From the NCBI GenBank assembly GCA_030374765.1, contig JARGXX010000103.1, positions 124,001 through 188,000 of the forward strand: 64,000 nucleotides of DNA, written 5' to 3'. The DNA is from Agarophyton chilense. Its lineage: Eukaryota > Rhodophyta > Florideophyceae > Gracilariales > Gracilariaceae. The notes below the pieces were generated by a model. That model did not search any database. It saw nothing but the letters and a program-made list of their open reading frames with translations, and was not told the origin of the DNA. Positions 13,627-26,000 of the stretch are shown piece by piece. The translations under genes were made by a program, and so were the position numbers. Every line of letters begins with the position of its first letter. Within the stretch, counting starts at the first letter, position 1.

Positions 13627-16600
13627 TTAGAGCGAGTCAATGATGCGGCGTTGGCGTGAGGTTCTCTTTTCAGCAGTTTCGGGAAGGCATTCCTTCACAA
13701 GGACGGGCACGTCATCGTTCAGTGATTCCAATGTGACCCAATCCGTTTCTTCGCAAGAGAACCCACGCCATTTCACGAGCAGCTCTACAGTACCCTTCTT
13801 GTGCCTAAGGTCAATAAACCTATCAATAACAAGCATCTCGCCTTGCTTATACGCCAGATGGTCTAACAGCTCTTCAGTTACTTCATAGCCCTCGTTACGA
13901 AATAGGTTCAATCTTCTACCGTGTACTTCCGTTTTTGTTCCATCAAGCAACGACTTAATAACGAAGACATACTCAGAGCGGCATTTGACAACACAGTAGG
14001 GCCCGAGCCATTTCAACGATGGCTTCCAAGTGCGTTCACGTTTCAGAACGCCACATACCACGAAATCAACGGTGGTGAAGTTGATGGCCCGTACGCCGGT
14101 CTTCCGGTTGTGGGAGTCCACAGCCTGTTCACGCTTTTTACCCGATCGAGCTGCAACGTGTATGTGCATGTTTTCCAGTGCGGCTTGAGTACTGTTGATG
14201 TTCTTCAGCTGCTTTTCACTCACCTTATCAATACTCAAAACCCCCGCCTTCTTTCCAATCTTGCTCGTAATAGCGGTAAGCGGAGTGTCCTGTTCGTGTC
14301 CCGTGAAGACGGTAGGTGGGCATCGATTCCCGAGGCGATCCAGCAGCGAATTGTTCAAGACCGACTGCACGACCGGGAGAATCCTTGGCCAGCAACTGTG
14401 CGGCAGTTGATACTCGGACAAATGTGCACGACATGTTCGCAAGAGCTCTCTGCATAAAATCTCTACAGAGCCATTGGACCACGGACTGTGAACGACCATA
14501 AAATGATGCGACGACTTTGTTTTCTCCTTCAGCACTCGCACCACCTGGTTCTTAAAATGTGAACCTCTGTCCGAAACCCATTGAGTTACGACTTCAAAGG
14601 CTGCAAACCAGGTTATCATGGGCCCTGAGCGACGACGTCTGCATTAGTTTCTGATGCCGGTGTGAGCCAAACGTAACTTCTGTGACCGTCTTTGAAAACT
14701 AACACATATAGGTACTCGTCCTCTGCAGGAGACATATAGCAAAAATCGAAATGTAGATGTTCATTCGGCCGCTCGGCATGAAGCGCGTTCGCGAGTGGTC
14801 GAGGTACCATCCTTCCTGTTTGAGTACAAAGACAGTGTAGACACGATCTCACGAATGATTTCAAGTCCTGATCCATGTTTTTCCAATGGAAATGTACATT
14901 TACTACCACAGAAGTTACATTGAATGCTCGGTGACCACCATGACCAGTGTGGGCGGCGATAGCAATTCGTAGATTCAAAAGTTTGGCGTCGAACGGAATC
15001 CATAAAACGTGTCCTTCGTTTCGAACACCGTTTCAGACTTGGTGAAAGAATTCGGCGGCAATTCCTTCGCACATTCTTGAATTTTCTTGATATCGTCTAA
15101 ATCCGCCCAGTCAATTTTTGCATCGGTACCGGGGTTAATCGAGGCGACCATGAGAGACAAAGCACGTGATACTTTTGTTGCACGGATTCTGCGCACTGGG
15201 TTGACAGACTTTCGTGTAAGCATGTCTGCCCATACGTTTCGCTCGCCGGGCAGGTGCTGCACCATGTATCTTAATGTGCTGAGCTTGAAAGCCCATCGCA
15301 TCAATTTGCTTGCTTTATGCCTTGCGATGAATGGATTTCTACCGTAAGGGATGTACAGGTAAACAAGGTTCGCGTGATCCGCAAAGATATTGATTTCGTG
15401 GCCCACAACGAGGTATTCTAAGCGGCATATTGCTTCCACGATCGCATAACCTTCCTTCTCGGGCACGAAGCAGTTCCTGGCTGATCCGGAGAAGGCCCCA
15501 GATACAAAATAGAGCGGTTCGTGTCGCTGTTCTTCAGTAGAGTTGTTGCGTTCTTCCAATGACCATTGGGTGAGAATTACAGCCCAGTGTGACTCAGATA
15601 GGTCGGTGAATAGGCACAAGAAATCATCTGCCTTGAGATATGCAAGCTTCACAGATGCCGCTAATTGATGCTTGATGTCGGTTGTCGTACAATCACCTCT
15701 GGGGTATGCTACTGTCTTGTCTCGATATCGTAGTGACTCTCCACTGTACGGAGCGTGGTGACGCTCAATCTTAGAAGGGAGACGTAACAAACCTCGATGG
15801 TAACAGGGCACCGTGAAAACCCGCAGAGGCAAACTGCGGGGCAACTAGCCTATACCGGATAGGTGAACGATGGTAGGCTTCGACGCGCGGGAAAGCCTGT
15901 GTGGTAGTTGAGAAACAATGAACCAAAAGGTATACTCGTCACCCAAGTGGTGCCTGTCTTTATTAGATAAGGATGGGGGAGGTGCAGTTCCCTATATGCA
16001 GTGGACTGCACTCTCCAGATTACCCGGGAGGTGCCAGCAAGGCACGGTCTCTGACCTAGTGTCAGAGACCTGGTCAGTACTGGCTACAGTGCCAGGTGGC
16101 CACTCCATTACTGTACTAAAAAATATACAAGTCCAATTTCAAGTACTAACAGTTACTCAACCCGAATGTACATTTCACCACTACACGTGGCTGACAACAC
16201 ATAGATGGTAGCTCGCCCGGAGCTGCATGGCCGATGATCCCTCCCATCCATCACCTACAAGGTCAGTGTAGTATATTGACAACCTCAAACGTCAGCCCTT
16301 CTGTCACTTTACGACATCGCTGAAAGCTGAATCGTTTTTTGCGCCCCATAAGCTGTGGAAGAAGAGATTTTGTAGTGACTGCCTTGAGCGCATCCCAGAT
16401 TTGGTTAAACATTTCTCGGATAGTTTATAAAGCGATTTAATTCATTGAGCGTGGCTAGGGATAGAATATTGCATCCACTTTGTTGCGCGTAAGAGTTGTT
16501 GGAGTTTATTCGACATTTACGTCGTTCTTATGGACACCAATGCTTGTAAAAGTCTAAGATGATACTGTACGCCTTGATCAAAAATGATACGTCCGCAGAA

Positions 16601-17230
16601 CTGAACGTTATGTGCGAATATGGTTGAATTCTCAGCGTGTATGTTTAACCCGTTTTCTTCGCAAACTCCAAAAAATGATTTAATGTTTGCCAATAATTCC
16701 TGTTCATTCTTTGCGTAGATTCAAAATTCATCGATCCTTTGCAGCATCGTTTCAACGAGTCCGTCGAATTTGTCTGACAACACTGCATGGAAATGATTTC
16801 CATTGTAATTTTCGCTGTGAAGAATGTGTTTGAAAAAATAAAATCCGAGAGGAGTCTGAATGGACATAAGTTTCTGTGACTCTGGGGAGAGAGGCGCCTG
16901 TCAATATCCATGAGCGAGATTGATATTGGCGAAGCAGGTGCATTCAGAGATGTCCTGGAAATGGGACTCCAAATGTGGCATCGCGTATTGGATTGGCACA
17001 GTACGTGCATTAGGTCCACGGAGACCTACATTGGAACGTAGTTTGGTTGAACCAGGTTTTGGAACTGCGAGAGCAGGTGAAACCCATCGTGCGGATGGAT
17101 TTTTATAAATCGCTCGCCGGAGAAATGTAGTGTAGTTCGAAATGGCTCCACTTCCTTGGCCTTCCTCGTTATTCAGAAAAAAGGGGATATATCGAGAGGC
17201 AAGCTTTGGGCCAAGAGAATACAAAAGAAA
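13627..17230 (-). mobile_element. Ty3/gypsy chromodomain-type element, pol region, broken and interrupted
   Basis: Minus-strand pol reads from high to low coordinates. Reverse transcriptase lies at about 16.6-17.2 kb (ARWVSPALAVPKPGS, then a degenerate YANINLAHGY-type block). RNase H is at about 15.0-15.8 kb (LFTDLSESHWAVILTQ, LPGERNVWADMLTR). Integrase with HHCC finger and catalytic core is at 13.9-14.98 kb (HTGHGGHRA, CLHCL, WVSDRGSHFKNQ). A C-terminal chromodomain is at about 13.65-13.8 kb (LLVKWRGFSCEETDWVTLES). The protein blocks are clearly related to those of the intact-LTR element at 22.7-28.1 kb, so both are one lineage. A foreign segment interrupts it at about 15.8-16.3 kb. It is broken, with roughly ten or more breaks and no LTRs, and is older than its relative. 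Confidence 0.85.
15840..16290. repeat. foreign segment inserted in the gypsy relic, with a perfect hairpin
   Basis: Between the RT and RNase H parts of the minus-strand gypsy relic about 450 bp have no pol similarity. The segment contains a perfect 10-bp inverted repeat, GGTCTCTGAC and GTCAGAGACC, around a 5-base loop (16,046-16,070), and several further near-palindromic words. It may be a small non-autonomous element or solo LTR; I could not find convincing terminal repeats or a target duplication. Confidence 0.4.
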
Positions 17231-17357
17231 TAAAGAAGAGTTTTACGTTTTGCGCACTTTCCAGTAAAGTAACGAAACATTCAAAAGAAATCTGAATTAA
17301 AATAAGGTTTTCGTGCTTCGGTACCGCCTAAAAAAACGTATTCGCGAAAACTTGTTG

Positions 17358-17429
17358 TACACCAGCCGGAATTCGAATCCGGGTCCTCCGCGTGGGAGGC
17401 GGAGATCTTAACCACTAGACCACTGGTGC
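17358..17429 (-). tRNA. tRNA-Gly (anticodon CCC)
   Basis: The minus strand folds into a complete cloverleaf. The acceptor GCACCAG pairs with CTGGTGT (one G-U pair). The D-arm contains TCTAGTGGTTAAG, with an A-box. The anticodon stem TCCGC/GCGGA encloses loop CTCCCAC with anticodon CCC and U33. The T-arm CCGGA/TCCGG is perfect around TTCGAAT, with the B-box GATTCGAATTC. Length is 72 nt including the discriminator A, with no intron and no encoded CCA. It lies in the gap between the gypsy relic and the Myb gene, about 280 bp downstream of the Myb stop codon. Confidence 0.93.
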
Positions 17430-17710
17430 GGGCTTTGTCGAATGCGATGACATTGGGAAGGCACATTACGGTTTATATACTACACAAAACCAGACTGCCC
17501 AATGATGTTGCAAATTCCTCCTTCTGTGCCACACCTTGGTAGGACGGTGGCATGGCTTTCTCCCTGCAAGCGACGTCTGAGAACCTCTCCGGATAGACTC
17601 TGCGGCAAATCGTCATCCCCAACGTTGTGATATGTTTACAAAAGTTAAGGCTTCGTTCTCGATGAAATGAAAAAACTGTTGACTGCATGTACAGCGCCAA
17701 CGCGCATGCA

Positions 17711-19114
17711 CTACTGGAACACCGGTACGCGACTATGGGAATACTCGTCCGCCAGAATGTGAGCGAGCGACCCAGCATGACACACCTTGCGCTGAGCCAA
17801 ACTTTCCCTTCTCCCTGACAACCCCACGCTGTCGTCTGGTACGCGCCGCCGCTTTGGGAACGTTTCCGGCACCATTTGGTCCGAGCACACATTGCGTTTC
17901 ATACTGCGCTTCATGCGGTTCTTGTGCGCAACTTTGCCGCTTTCAGTCTGTGCAACATGCTCGCCGGCGGACAGCAGCAGGCTTAATGGTGAGTCATGCC
18001 TTTGTCTCCACACGAGCTTCGCAGCGTTTGGAGATGATGATGGTGTGGTGGTGGTGGTGGTGGTGATGGTGGTGGTTGCTCTACATTCCGCCAGCTGTCC
18101 ATGGCTCAAGTGTTCATTGGCTGCACTGTTAGCGTCGTTTGAAACGTTAGAAACATAAGTGCGCACGGAACGTTGAGCTTGACGGGCGGCAGCCACCGGG
18201 CGGGCCGGCAAAGCGTGAGTGACGACGGACGAAACAGGAAGCACTGTTGGAGATGGAGACGGCGGCGCAACACTGGTGGTGGGCTCAGTAAGGGCATTGG
18301 AAGCTGATCTCACTGGCGTCACAGCAGCGCTGTTCATCAACACGGGTGTGGTTGCATGCAAGGTAGCAATCGGGGCAGCAATCGGGGCGGATTGCACGAC
18401 GGTTTGCGCTACAGGCGAGGGGGCACGCGGCACGACATGGTGTGCAAGCGACGCGGTGTTTGGCGGTGGTGTAGAATGCGACATTGGCACATAACACGAG
18501 TGAAGCAGCGCACTGTGTGACGCACAGTGATGACATGCACAAGTGGGCGGCGGCACATAATGAACGGCGGCGGGCGCTGAGATGGGTGACAACGGGGGCG
18601 GCAACGGGGCGGCGGTGGCGCTCACATGTGACGCGTAGCACGCATACGGGTACGCGCCGTACGCCATGGATTGATACGGCGCTATGCGCGCTCCATGATG
18701 AACGTGCGCATGAGCATGAGCATAGTGCGGCGGCAGTGGAGGAGGCGTCACGGGGTGGGACGCTGCGGCAGTTGCGCACCCGTGCGCAAGGTGCGGAGGA
18801 AGCATCGGCGGCATGGCGAGTTGAGTGACGGCGACGGCGGGTTTGTGTGGTGGAGGTGGCGGCGGTCGCTGTCCCTGGCGTTGGAGACGAAGAAAGTACT
18901 TCTGAGCATGGGATCGAATCTGGACGGCGGTCTTGCTGCCGACGATGCGCTCAATGGCCTTCCATTCGCGCCCATACTTGCAGAGCGCGTCTACGAATCG
19001 CGCGTGCTCTTCATCGGTCCAATACTGGCGGCGCTTGGTCATCACGTACTTTTTGCGAGGTTTGGTGGGCTTGATGTTGGCGGTGGCGGTGTTGTTGTGA
19101 TTTTCGGCAATCAT
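17711..19114 (-). CDS. SHAQKYF-class single-repeat Myb transcription factor (CCA1/REVEILLE-like)
   Basis: A 467-residue protein, using the ATG at 19,114. Residues 28-78 form a single Myb/SANT repeat: YWTDEEH opens it, followed by [23 protein letters not shown] and the diagnostic SHAQKYF at 68-74. The tryptophans at 32 and 51 are in place. This is the class of plant and algal circadian or light-regulated activators and repressors, which bind DNA as nuclear monomers. The remainder is low complexity (Pro, His, Ala, Thr, Ser; one Thr run encoded by a GGT-type repeat near 18,040) with no second domain, as is common in the family. The frame stays open upstream to 19,621, but that part is Arg/Ala/Thr low complexity made of CGTG repeats. 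I chose the start next to the Myb domain, just downstream of a 10-base C run on the coding strand. No introns. Confidence 0.85.
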   Translation of the reverse strand: MIAENHNNTATANIKPTKPRKKYVMTKRRQYWTDEEHARFVDALCKYGREWKAIERIVGSKTAVQIRSHAQKYFLRLQRQGQRPPPPPPHKPAVAVTQLAMPPMLPPHLAHGCATAAASHPVTPPPLPPHYAHAHAHVHHGARIAPYQSMAYGAYPYACYASHVSATAAPLPPPLSPISAPAAVHYVPPPTCACHHCASHSALLHSCYVPMSHSTPPPNTASLAHHVVPRAPSPVAQTVVQSAPIAAPIATLHATTPVLMNSAAVTPVRSASNALTEPTTSVAPPSPSPTVLPVSSVVTHALPARPVAAARQAQRSVRTYVSNVSNDANSAANEHLSHGQLAECRATTTITTTTTTTPSSSPNAAKLVWRQRHDSPLSLLLSAGEHVAQTESGKVAHKNRMKRSMKRNVCSDQMVPETFPKRRRVPDDSVGLSGRRESLAQRKVCHAGSLAHILADEYSHSRVPVFQ

Positions 19115-19460
19115 GGCTGAGGACGGGAAGTGGGTAGAGCGGGGGGGGGGAACGTAATGGAGATGGGGGGAGATTGGGAGAGCGACCAAGGCGGAGGACC
19201 GAAGAAAACGTGCGGCGCTAAAAGGCGCCGTACGCGCGCGCGAGCAGATTGTGGACGCATGTCTGCAGATCGGCGTGAGATACGTTGCGCTCGTGTGCGC
19301 CGCGCTTAGCGCCACACAGCGCGTGCGTGCGCGCGTGCGTGCGCGCGTGCGCGCTTCGTGACACCATGCCATGCAAATCCAAAATATCACGCGCTTTGGC
19401 GGCGAACCGACGCGCATGGATGGCGTGCGCGCGTGCGTGCGTGCGTGCGCGCCTTTGCAT
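19115..19460 (-). promoter_or_regulatory. upstream region of the Myb gene: C run and CGTG microsatellites
   Basis: On the coding strand a run of ten C (19,141-19,150) lies about 27 nt upstream of the ATG. Further upstream are two clusters of GCGTGCGTGCGCGC-type alternating purine-pyrimidine repeats (about 19,318-19,355 and 19,425-19,452). A TATA box is not evident. The C tract parallels those before other host genes in this window; a promoter role is inferred from position. Confidence 0.4.
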
Positions 19461-21146
19461 AGCCACACACCAACCAACGCACATCCCCCCGTCCTCCCCG
19501 CCGCCGTCGTGCGTGCCGCCCATTCTTTTCCTGCCACATGTTGGCCTTCACCGCCGCCACTTGGGCTCCGCAATAACCCTACTTGTCGCCGCACCGCCGC
19601 TGCACTGCCACCTTCCACCAAGCTTGAGAAAAATAGTAGGCCAGAGCTATAGTGATAAAGTCAACATGACTAATCATTCTTCGTTTCTTGTTGGCTTCTC
19701 TCCAATAACAAAGGGCAGCCTCCGCTTCCTTTCGCCCATGCTGACTTGCTCTACTTTTCCATTTCCTTATAAAAACAACCCAGACCCGGGCTCTACGTCA
19801 CATGAAATATATGTCACACAGCTGTCAAGCTTCAAGACTTCTCGAGCCACGCAAAAAATAAACTTTGATATATGATTCTTTTTGTATATTTCAGAACAAA
19901 CAAAGATACTAGACAAAACTACGCCCCGAGATTTATGTATCTAACCCCCTTCCATCACTGAATTATGCTCATTGAGAACGCACTGTCCCGCGTCAATAGA
20001 TACTTGCCTCCATATGACACCAAGGTATTGTACTCGTTCAGCAAATAGTATAGCTAATTCTTTCCATGAGAGCAACGCAATCGAAGTATCTGAACTTTGT
20101 TTCGTTTTTCGTCAGTCGTACCACAATTTGTACGCGTTAGAAGCGCTGTTTCTTCTAAAACATCGGTGAACAGGTCGCTCATCAGAAAAGAAGATTCATG
20201 TTCACCTAACAAATCTGGACTAGGTAAACTACGTGCTGAAAATATGAGAACAGTTTCATAGAGATCCAGAAGAAGCTTTGGCGACTGCGACATCATAAAC
20301 TTTCTGTCTGCTTCAAGCTGTCGAAGAACATTTCGTAATTCTTGCAAAACTGTCACAAACTCAGCAAAAAAGTGTCTTGTTAATGAACGGATAGAGATAA
20401 AGAATCGCTTTTAGTTTTTTTCTATACTTCAACCACTGAAGACATAGTTTTCATCCTTCACAAATACACAGACAGTGCCGCTAGCCGTGAATGCCACCAA
20501 ATAGAACTATCATGTTTAAACTGATGAAGTTTATTCCTAGTTATACCTTTTTCGATTTTGTTGGCTGCTAGTACTTGAACAGCTTTCTGATAAATAATCA
20601 AATATGCAATTACCTTATTCACACAATCAAGGAATTTGATCAGAATAGTTTCCAGTTTAAAGACTTCATTGACACAAAGAGCAAGCGTGTGTACAATAAT
20701 AGGACAGATTCAACATATTTGGTTCACATATCTACTGCCAGAGCTGTGGCTGCGTCGATGTCGTTCGTAGCATTATAAATGCGGATATGATCTGAGCTCA
20801 CTACAGGTTTTTGATCTAGGGATACTTCGATTATAGATGGAATTTGTTCTCCCGTCTTCGAGGCCAAGTCCATGCCCAACGTTGCGATTTGGACACAACG
20901 GAAAGCCCATTTTTCATGAATGTAGTATCAAGTGACCCTCGTATAACAATTCCAAGCGCAGCAGCTCAACCATTCACGGTGATTCATCTTGTTTCAGAGT
21001 CAGAAACAGAAGAACACACAGTACGTCTTATACAGCGATTTTTCTTCGTTGCACATGCAATCATAACTGCAGCCAATGTCTAAAATTTTTTTTTTGCAAA
21101 GATCACAAATATGAGAACTGCTCGCAATATTTTTTAGGCTAAATGA
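19461..21146. other. intergenic tract with one weak minus-strand frame
   Basis: A 100-codon minus-strand frame at 20,054-20,356 (motif QELRNVLRQLEADRKFMMSQ) has helix-like, protein-like composition but no recognised family and no supported neighbours. The other frames (20,575-21,083) are short. Nothing else is recognisable. The frame could be an exon of an intron-containing or dead gene. Confidence 0.3.
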
Positions 21147-21335
21147 TACGATTTGGGGGGTGACAGCTTGCAGATTTAGACCACTCCGAGGGGGGCACTG
21201 TCTGTAGGGGTTGTTTTTAGGGTTTAGCGGTTTAGCGGGTTTAGCGGTTTAGCGGGTTTAGCGGTTTTTGGGGTTGTTTGCACCTGTCACCCCCAGGGTG
21301 GTCTAATCCTGCAAGCAGTAACCCCCCGAATCGTA
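21147..21335. mobile_element. MITE-like element with ~50-bp terminal inverted repeats and TTTAGCGG-repeat core
   Basis: The two ends are inverted copies: left ACGATTTGGGGGGTGACAGC, then TTGCAGATTTAGACCAC; right (complement) ACGATTCGGGGGGTTACTGC, then TTGCAGGATTAGACCAC. The similarity covers about 45-50 bp, and both ends abut TA, the target used by Tc1/mariner elements. The centre (about 21,218-21,267) is a tandem array of TTTAGCGG and TTTAGCGGG, about five copies that alternate to give a 17-bp higher unit. It begins with one TTTAGGG, the plant-type telomere word. It encodes no protein; total length is 189 bp. Confidence 0.7.
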
Positions 21336-21541
21336 CAATCTCCCTATTTTCTATTAGACAGAAATGATTGGTCTCGTGGTTCAGCAAAGGGACTGAGAGA
21401 AGACACTTGTTGATTGGCCAACATATTTTGACTATCACACAAGATGCGGTTTCGACTGGTCTTTTCAGCAGCATTGTACTCATTTGGTGACACAAGATCC
21501 GTTTATTACGTTATGTACATTAACTTGAAGTGGTCGATAAC

Positions 21542-21719
21542 TGTTGAGGGGGAAGAGCATGGTTCAAAAGGCCTATAAAACAGCAAGAATTGCAAGAAAC
21601 CCGTTTTGTATTATTGTTACAGTAAAGTTCAGTTGCCAAAGATATCCAAATTAACGTATTTGTGTCGAGACTACCCAGTCCCGCTGGGTAGTCATTGCCG
21701 TACTGGGGAGCAGTGCCCA
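21542..21719 (+). repeat. 5' LTR of a Ty1/copia element
   Basis: A segment of about 178 bp starts TGTTGAGGGGG and ends near GTGCCCA. It contains a TATA box (CTATAAAAC), and TGGTATC follows just downstream, matching the start of the usual copia initiator-Met-tRNA primer site. The matching 3' LTR was not found in the window, so the boundary is approximate. Confidence 0.55.
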
Positions 21720-22672
21720 ATTTGGTATCTAGTACTCAATGATGGGTGCGCACATGCGCCCCTAAAAGCAGATAGAACCTAATGTAGAAGATAGCCAAAG
21801 TAGCATAGAGTGCGCTCTTGAATTATTTCAGAACCAACCAAGAGCCCTACTAAAGTACGCACGAAAGAGGAGCATCAAGATCTCTCTGAAGTCAGCGATT
21901 CTGTTCAGACAGGTGATTGGCCTACTTTTGTAAAGATTGCACAACTGTTCCTATCTTCGCGTCTGCTCCCTACTCTTTCTTGTTACTTTTTCTCTTTTTG
22001 AGTTGCATTTTTACACATTTGTCATAGACCCTGACAAGGTCAAGGTCACCTCGCTTTCTGAGATGGATGACTACAGCTTGTGGAAAATTCGCGTGGACGC
22101 CGCCTGCGAAGCAAAACAACTTCGTGAAGTACTTCACAAATCTAGGAATCCGTACCGTACGAAAGTCAACCAGACTGCTCAATGAACACAAGACTCTCAA
22201 AGTACGCTCTCCATAAAGATCAAGTGCTGTTAAACCATTTCGCAGTTGCACAATTTGCCACGGCAACAACCACGCAACCGTTCAATGTTATTTAAATCCA
22301 ACGAATCCAGATAATAAGTTGGGCATCAACCTCAAGAATAGGAAAGACAAAATAAATTCACGCCAGAAGCCGATAGATAGTTCTACAATAAAGAATAGAG
22401 ACTACAATAAAAGGTATAAGGACTTCTCGTCAGATGTGCAGATGTGCGCTCTTCTTTTGCACGATCAATCATGATGCGAACGAAAAGTTCTGGATTCATG
22501 TTAGATTGCGGTATAATCTGGCAAATGACGCCCCACGCCGAATCTATGGACAATCAAAAGCCATGCCCTGTTAAATTTTTCTTAGATGAAGACTCCGTCG
22601 TACCGGTCACTTTTGAAGGATCCCTTGCCGTTCAATGGCAATAAAAAGAACCAGATCAATGCCGTAGAGCTC

Positions 22673-23044
22673 TGTTGACCACCCACGAGCACACCTGGGA
22701 TGCGTAAGTGCATCCCAAAGCAGGTTGCTGCGGAACTGGGATGAAATAGCGCATCTGCAGCCCAGAGTGGACTGTAGTCTGGATTGAGATGCGGGCGTTT
22801 GGACTGCGTAGGACTTCGAAGTAGACAGCTGCTGGACGACAGTGACACTTACGCAGCGCACGCATCATAGAAAACCCAGAAGCGCAACCCACGAGCTGGT
22901 ACTGGAGCACCACAGACTACTATATAATAAAGAATACCAGACTCTGCCAAAGAGTCTGGAGGCATCCGACATCAGCGCGGAACTTCTCTCGGTGCCCAAA
23001 CTTTTGCTTCATGTGCGACGAGCGCGAATCGCGACACGTCAACA
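22673..23044 (+). repeat. 5' LTR of the gypsy element
   Basis: 372 bp, starting TGTTGACC and ending GTCAACA. It carries a TATA-like TATATAATAA at 22,921-22,930, followed by a perfect 9-bp stem (CCAGACTCT/AGAGTCTGG, loop GCCAA) at 22,937-22,959. The sequence just after the LTR does not start with the TGG of a usual tRNA primer site but contains the palindrome AAAGCGCTTT. A non-canonical priming mode, as known in some chromodomain elements, is possible but not shown. Confidence 0.93.
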
Positions 23045-26000
23045 AAGCGCTTTGCCTCTAAAGAGTACACTGTTTGCTTTTTGCGCTTTACGTGATGTCT
23101 AAGTACGGAGTTGTGTCAACCATTTCGGCGCCTAGGCTGGAGAGTCCTACACAGCCGAACATGATCAAATTCGAAGTGGAATATGCTGCGTACAAGGAAT
23201 ATATCGCTGACCTTAACCAGAGTCGCGCTACTGCAGAGCACATTCAACCAGCCACGATTCGACAGTGCGTCAAACCGGAAATGCTACACAGTCTGTGCAT
23301 CGTGGGAGAAAGAGATGGCGCGAGAACAGTCGAGGACGCGACTGACGAAGTGGTAAAGAACTGGTTTGAGAATGCTCTCAAAGAAGCTCCGAAGAACCTG
23401 GCGCAACGCGTACAGACATCATCGGATGCAGTGAAGTACCGAAAATGTCCCAGGGACCCAGGTGGAGCTGTTAGAGAATTTGTCGTGAACATAGTCATGC
23501 ATTTGGATAGAAACAATGCATCAGATGTCGTGAAAGATCAAGAAATCTGCAAGACGATCGTCCCTAAGCTAATCAATCGCGTGGAACCCGCCGAGCTACG
23601 TATTCGTCTACTGAACGAGAAGTCATACTGGACAGCTGCACAGAAAACAAGCATATCCCATTTTATGAAACGCGCCAGCGCTCTTGCCGTCGAATTGCAT
23701 AATGGCGAAGCTGCACGAGCGCAGATAGAACGAAGACATGAGCGCGACGGAGGAAAAGTTTCGAAGAAGAGTGAACCCTAAGATATGGAGCGCGCCCGCA
23801 AACGTTCGAAACGAGATTCCTCGAACTCAGGACCACAGAAAACCGCCATAGACGGTTCTATGTGGACGAGGCCTTGCCTGAACAAGAAATGCGGCAAGAA
23901 ACACCGAATCCGAGACTGGAGTATTACCTCCGCCGAAGAACGGAAGCAGATTCTGGACGATTTCTTTGTAGAGAAGCGGGGGAAGAGAAGCATCAAAGTC
24001 GCTCGTTTATCAAGCCATTCGAGCAGCAATGGAAGGTACAACATTTCACTCGACGCACGAGTCGCAGCAGTCGCAATTGGAGACTCTGGCGCCGACTGTA
24101 GTGCTATATCAAGAGACTTGATGAAGCAAGTCAATACCGGAGGCAACTTGGAAGTCATCGATCTCCCTTAAACCATCGAACTCGAGACTGCTGTCGAGAG
24201 CACTGAAGAAGCCCCAATCGTGTTAACATCAAAGCAGAAGGTGGCCATGTCGCTAGTTCGAACCCTGCCCAGGACCAAGATACCTATACTTCTGCATGGA
24301 GTAGAGTTCTTCATTACGGATCAGAGTATGAAAGAGGTGATTCTTGGACGCATCCTGCTTAATGCAATGGGATTCAATCTAGACGACCACCTCGAGAAGG
24401 TGGGCCCGGCGATCAACGGTATGCGTATTAGCCGCGTCGGTGTACCTACTGGGAAGGGTAGCTACCGTGCTATATCCTACAAAGACACAGAGGACGACCC
24501 AATTGAACCCCCGGAACACCTCACGGCTGGATTCGGAATCGACGACCCCACTGAAATCGATAAAGCTCTCATTTCCCTGCAGGAGGAAGCCCGGAAGAAC
24601 GGGATGAGTAATGAGGGACTTCGCGAGCTGAGGAGAATACTATGCGATTATGGATCAATCCTTTGCATAAAGCTCGGTCCCGATCCACCCGCCAAAGTGT
24701 GCCCATTGGAGATCGAACTGCGCCCCGGAGCCAAACCAATCCGCTGCCCTCAGAGGCGGTACGCGCAGAATCAGCGAGTTTTCATCAGTCACACGATCAA
24801 GCAGCTGGAAAAAATCGGCGCAATGTATAGAAACCCAGCAGCCAAGTGGGCCAGCCCCGCCCTGGCTGTACCAAAGCCCGGGACTGACGAACTGCGCTTC
24901 ACAGTCGACCTCCGCTCCGTAAACTCCAAGACCATATCCATGCAGTCGGCAATGCCACATCTCGGTTCGAAGCTACAGGAGTGCGGAGGCTCGAAAGTGT
25001 TCGCCAACATCGATTTCTGCCACGGGTATTGGCAGTTCGCACTATCTCCTGACTCGCAGGAACTCATGTCTATCCAGACACCGCTGGGCATATATTCGCC
25101 GCGACGTATGCTGCAGGGAGGTACAGACTCGGGAAACAATTTCCAAGCTTGCACCCAGACTGCCTTTGCCGAAGAAGTGCCCAACCTCATTCAATGGATA
25201 GATGACTTCCTGCTACACGCAAAAGACGAGAGCGAACTTTTTGTCGCCATCGAGAAGTTTTTAGCAGTATTCCACCGATTTGGTTTCCGACTAAACCCAA
25301 AGAAGAGTCATTTTTTTCAAAGAACAGTGAAGTTCTGTGGACGTATCATCTCAGAGGACGGTGTACAGTATGACCCACGTTCATTCAAGGTTCTCATCGA
25401 CATGAAAGCTCCGAACAACGCAAGTGAGCTACAGCAACTGCTCTGCGCTACTAATTGGATGCGTACGTCTATCCCAGACTACGCCAAGAAAGTAGAGCCA
25501 TTGCACGATCTCATGGAAGAGATGTACAAAGAAGCAGGCTCACGAAAGAAGAGTGCAGTAAGGAAATTCAGCGTAGTTGAAAAATGGAACCCCACGCACC
25601 AGGTCGCGCTTGACGATATCAAACGCCATTTAATATCTGCAACAAAACTGTCCTACCCAAAAGAAGGACACACTCTCTGCCTGTTCACCGACGATTCTGA
25701 AACACACTGGGCCGCAATTCTCACCCAGATCCCGGAAGAGCATCGCAAACTCGACCTCGGGGACCAGAACCATGGGCCCCTCGCATTCCTTTCTGGAGCG
25801 TTTCGCGGAGCTGCAGAGCACTAGAGCACCCCGGAAAAGGAAGGATTTGCCACCGTCGAGGCTATGAGTAAGCTGGACTATCTCGTATCCGGTCGGATGG
25901 TCTCGATTTTCACGGACCACGCAAACCTCGTCAACATGTACGACCCATACGGAAGAAACCCTGGCACACCACGCCACACGGCTAGCAAGCTGATGAGATG

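Noticed and set aside
19115-19621. N-terminal extension of the Myb protein (169 extra codons)
   Set aside because: The translation is Arg/Thr/Ala repeats from CGTG microsatellites; the ATG next to the Myb domain is the better start.
21215-21271. True telomere or chromosome end
   Set aside because: The TTTAGCGG array is only about 50 bp, degenerate, and flanked by inverted repeats with normal sequence on both sides.
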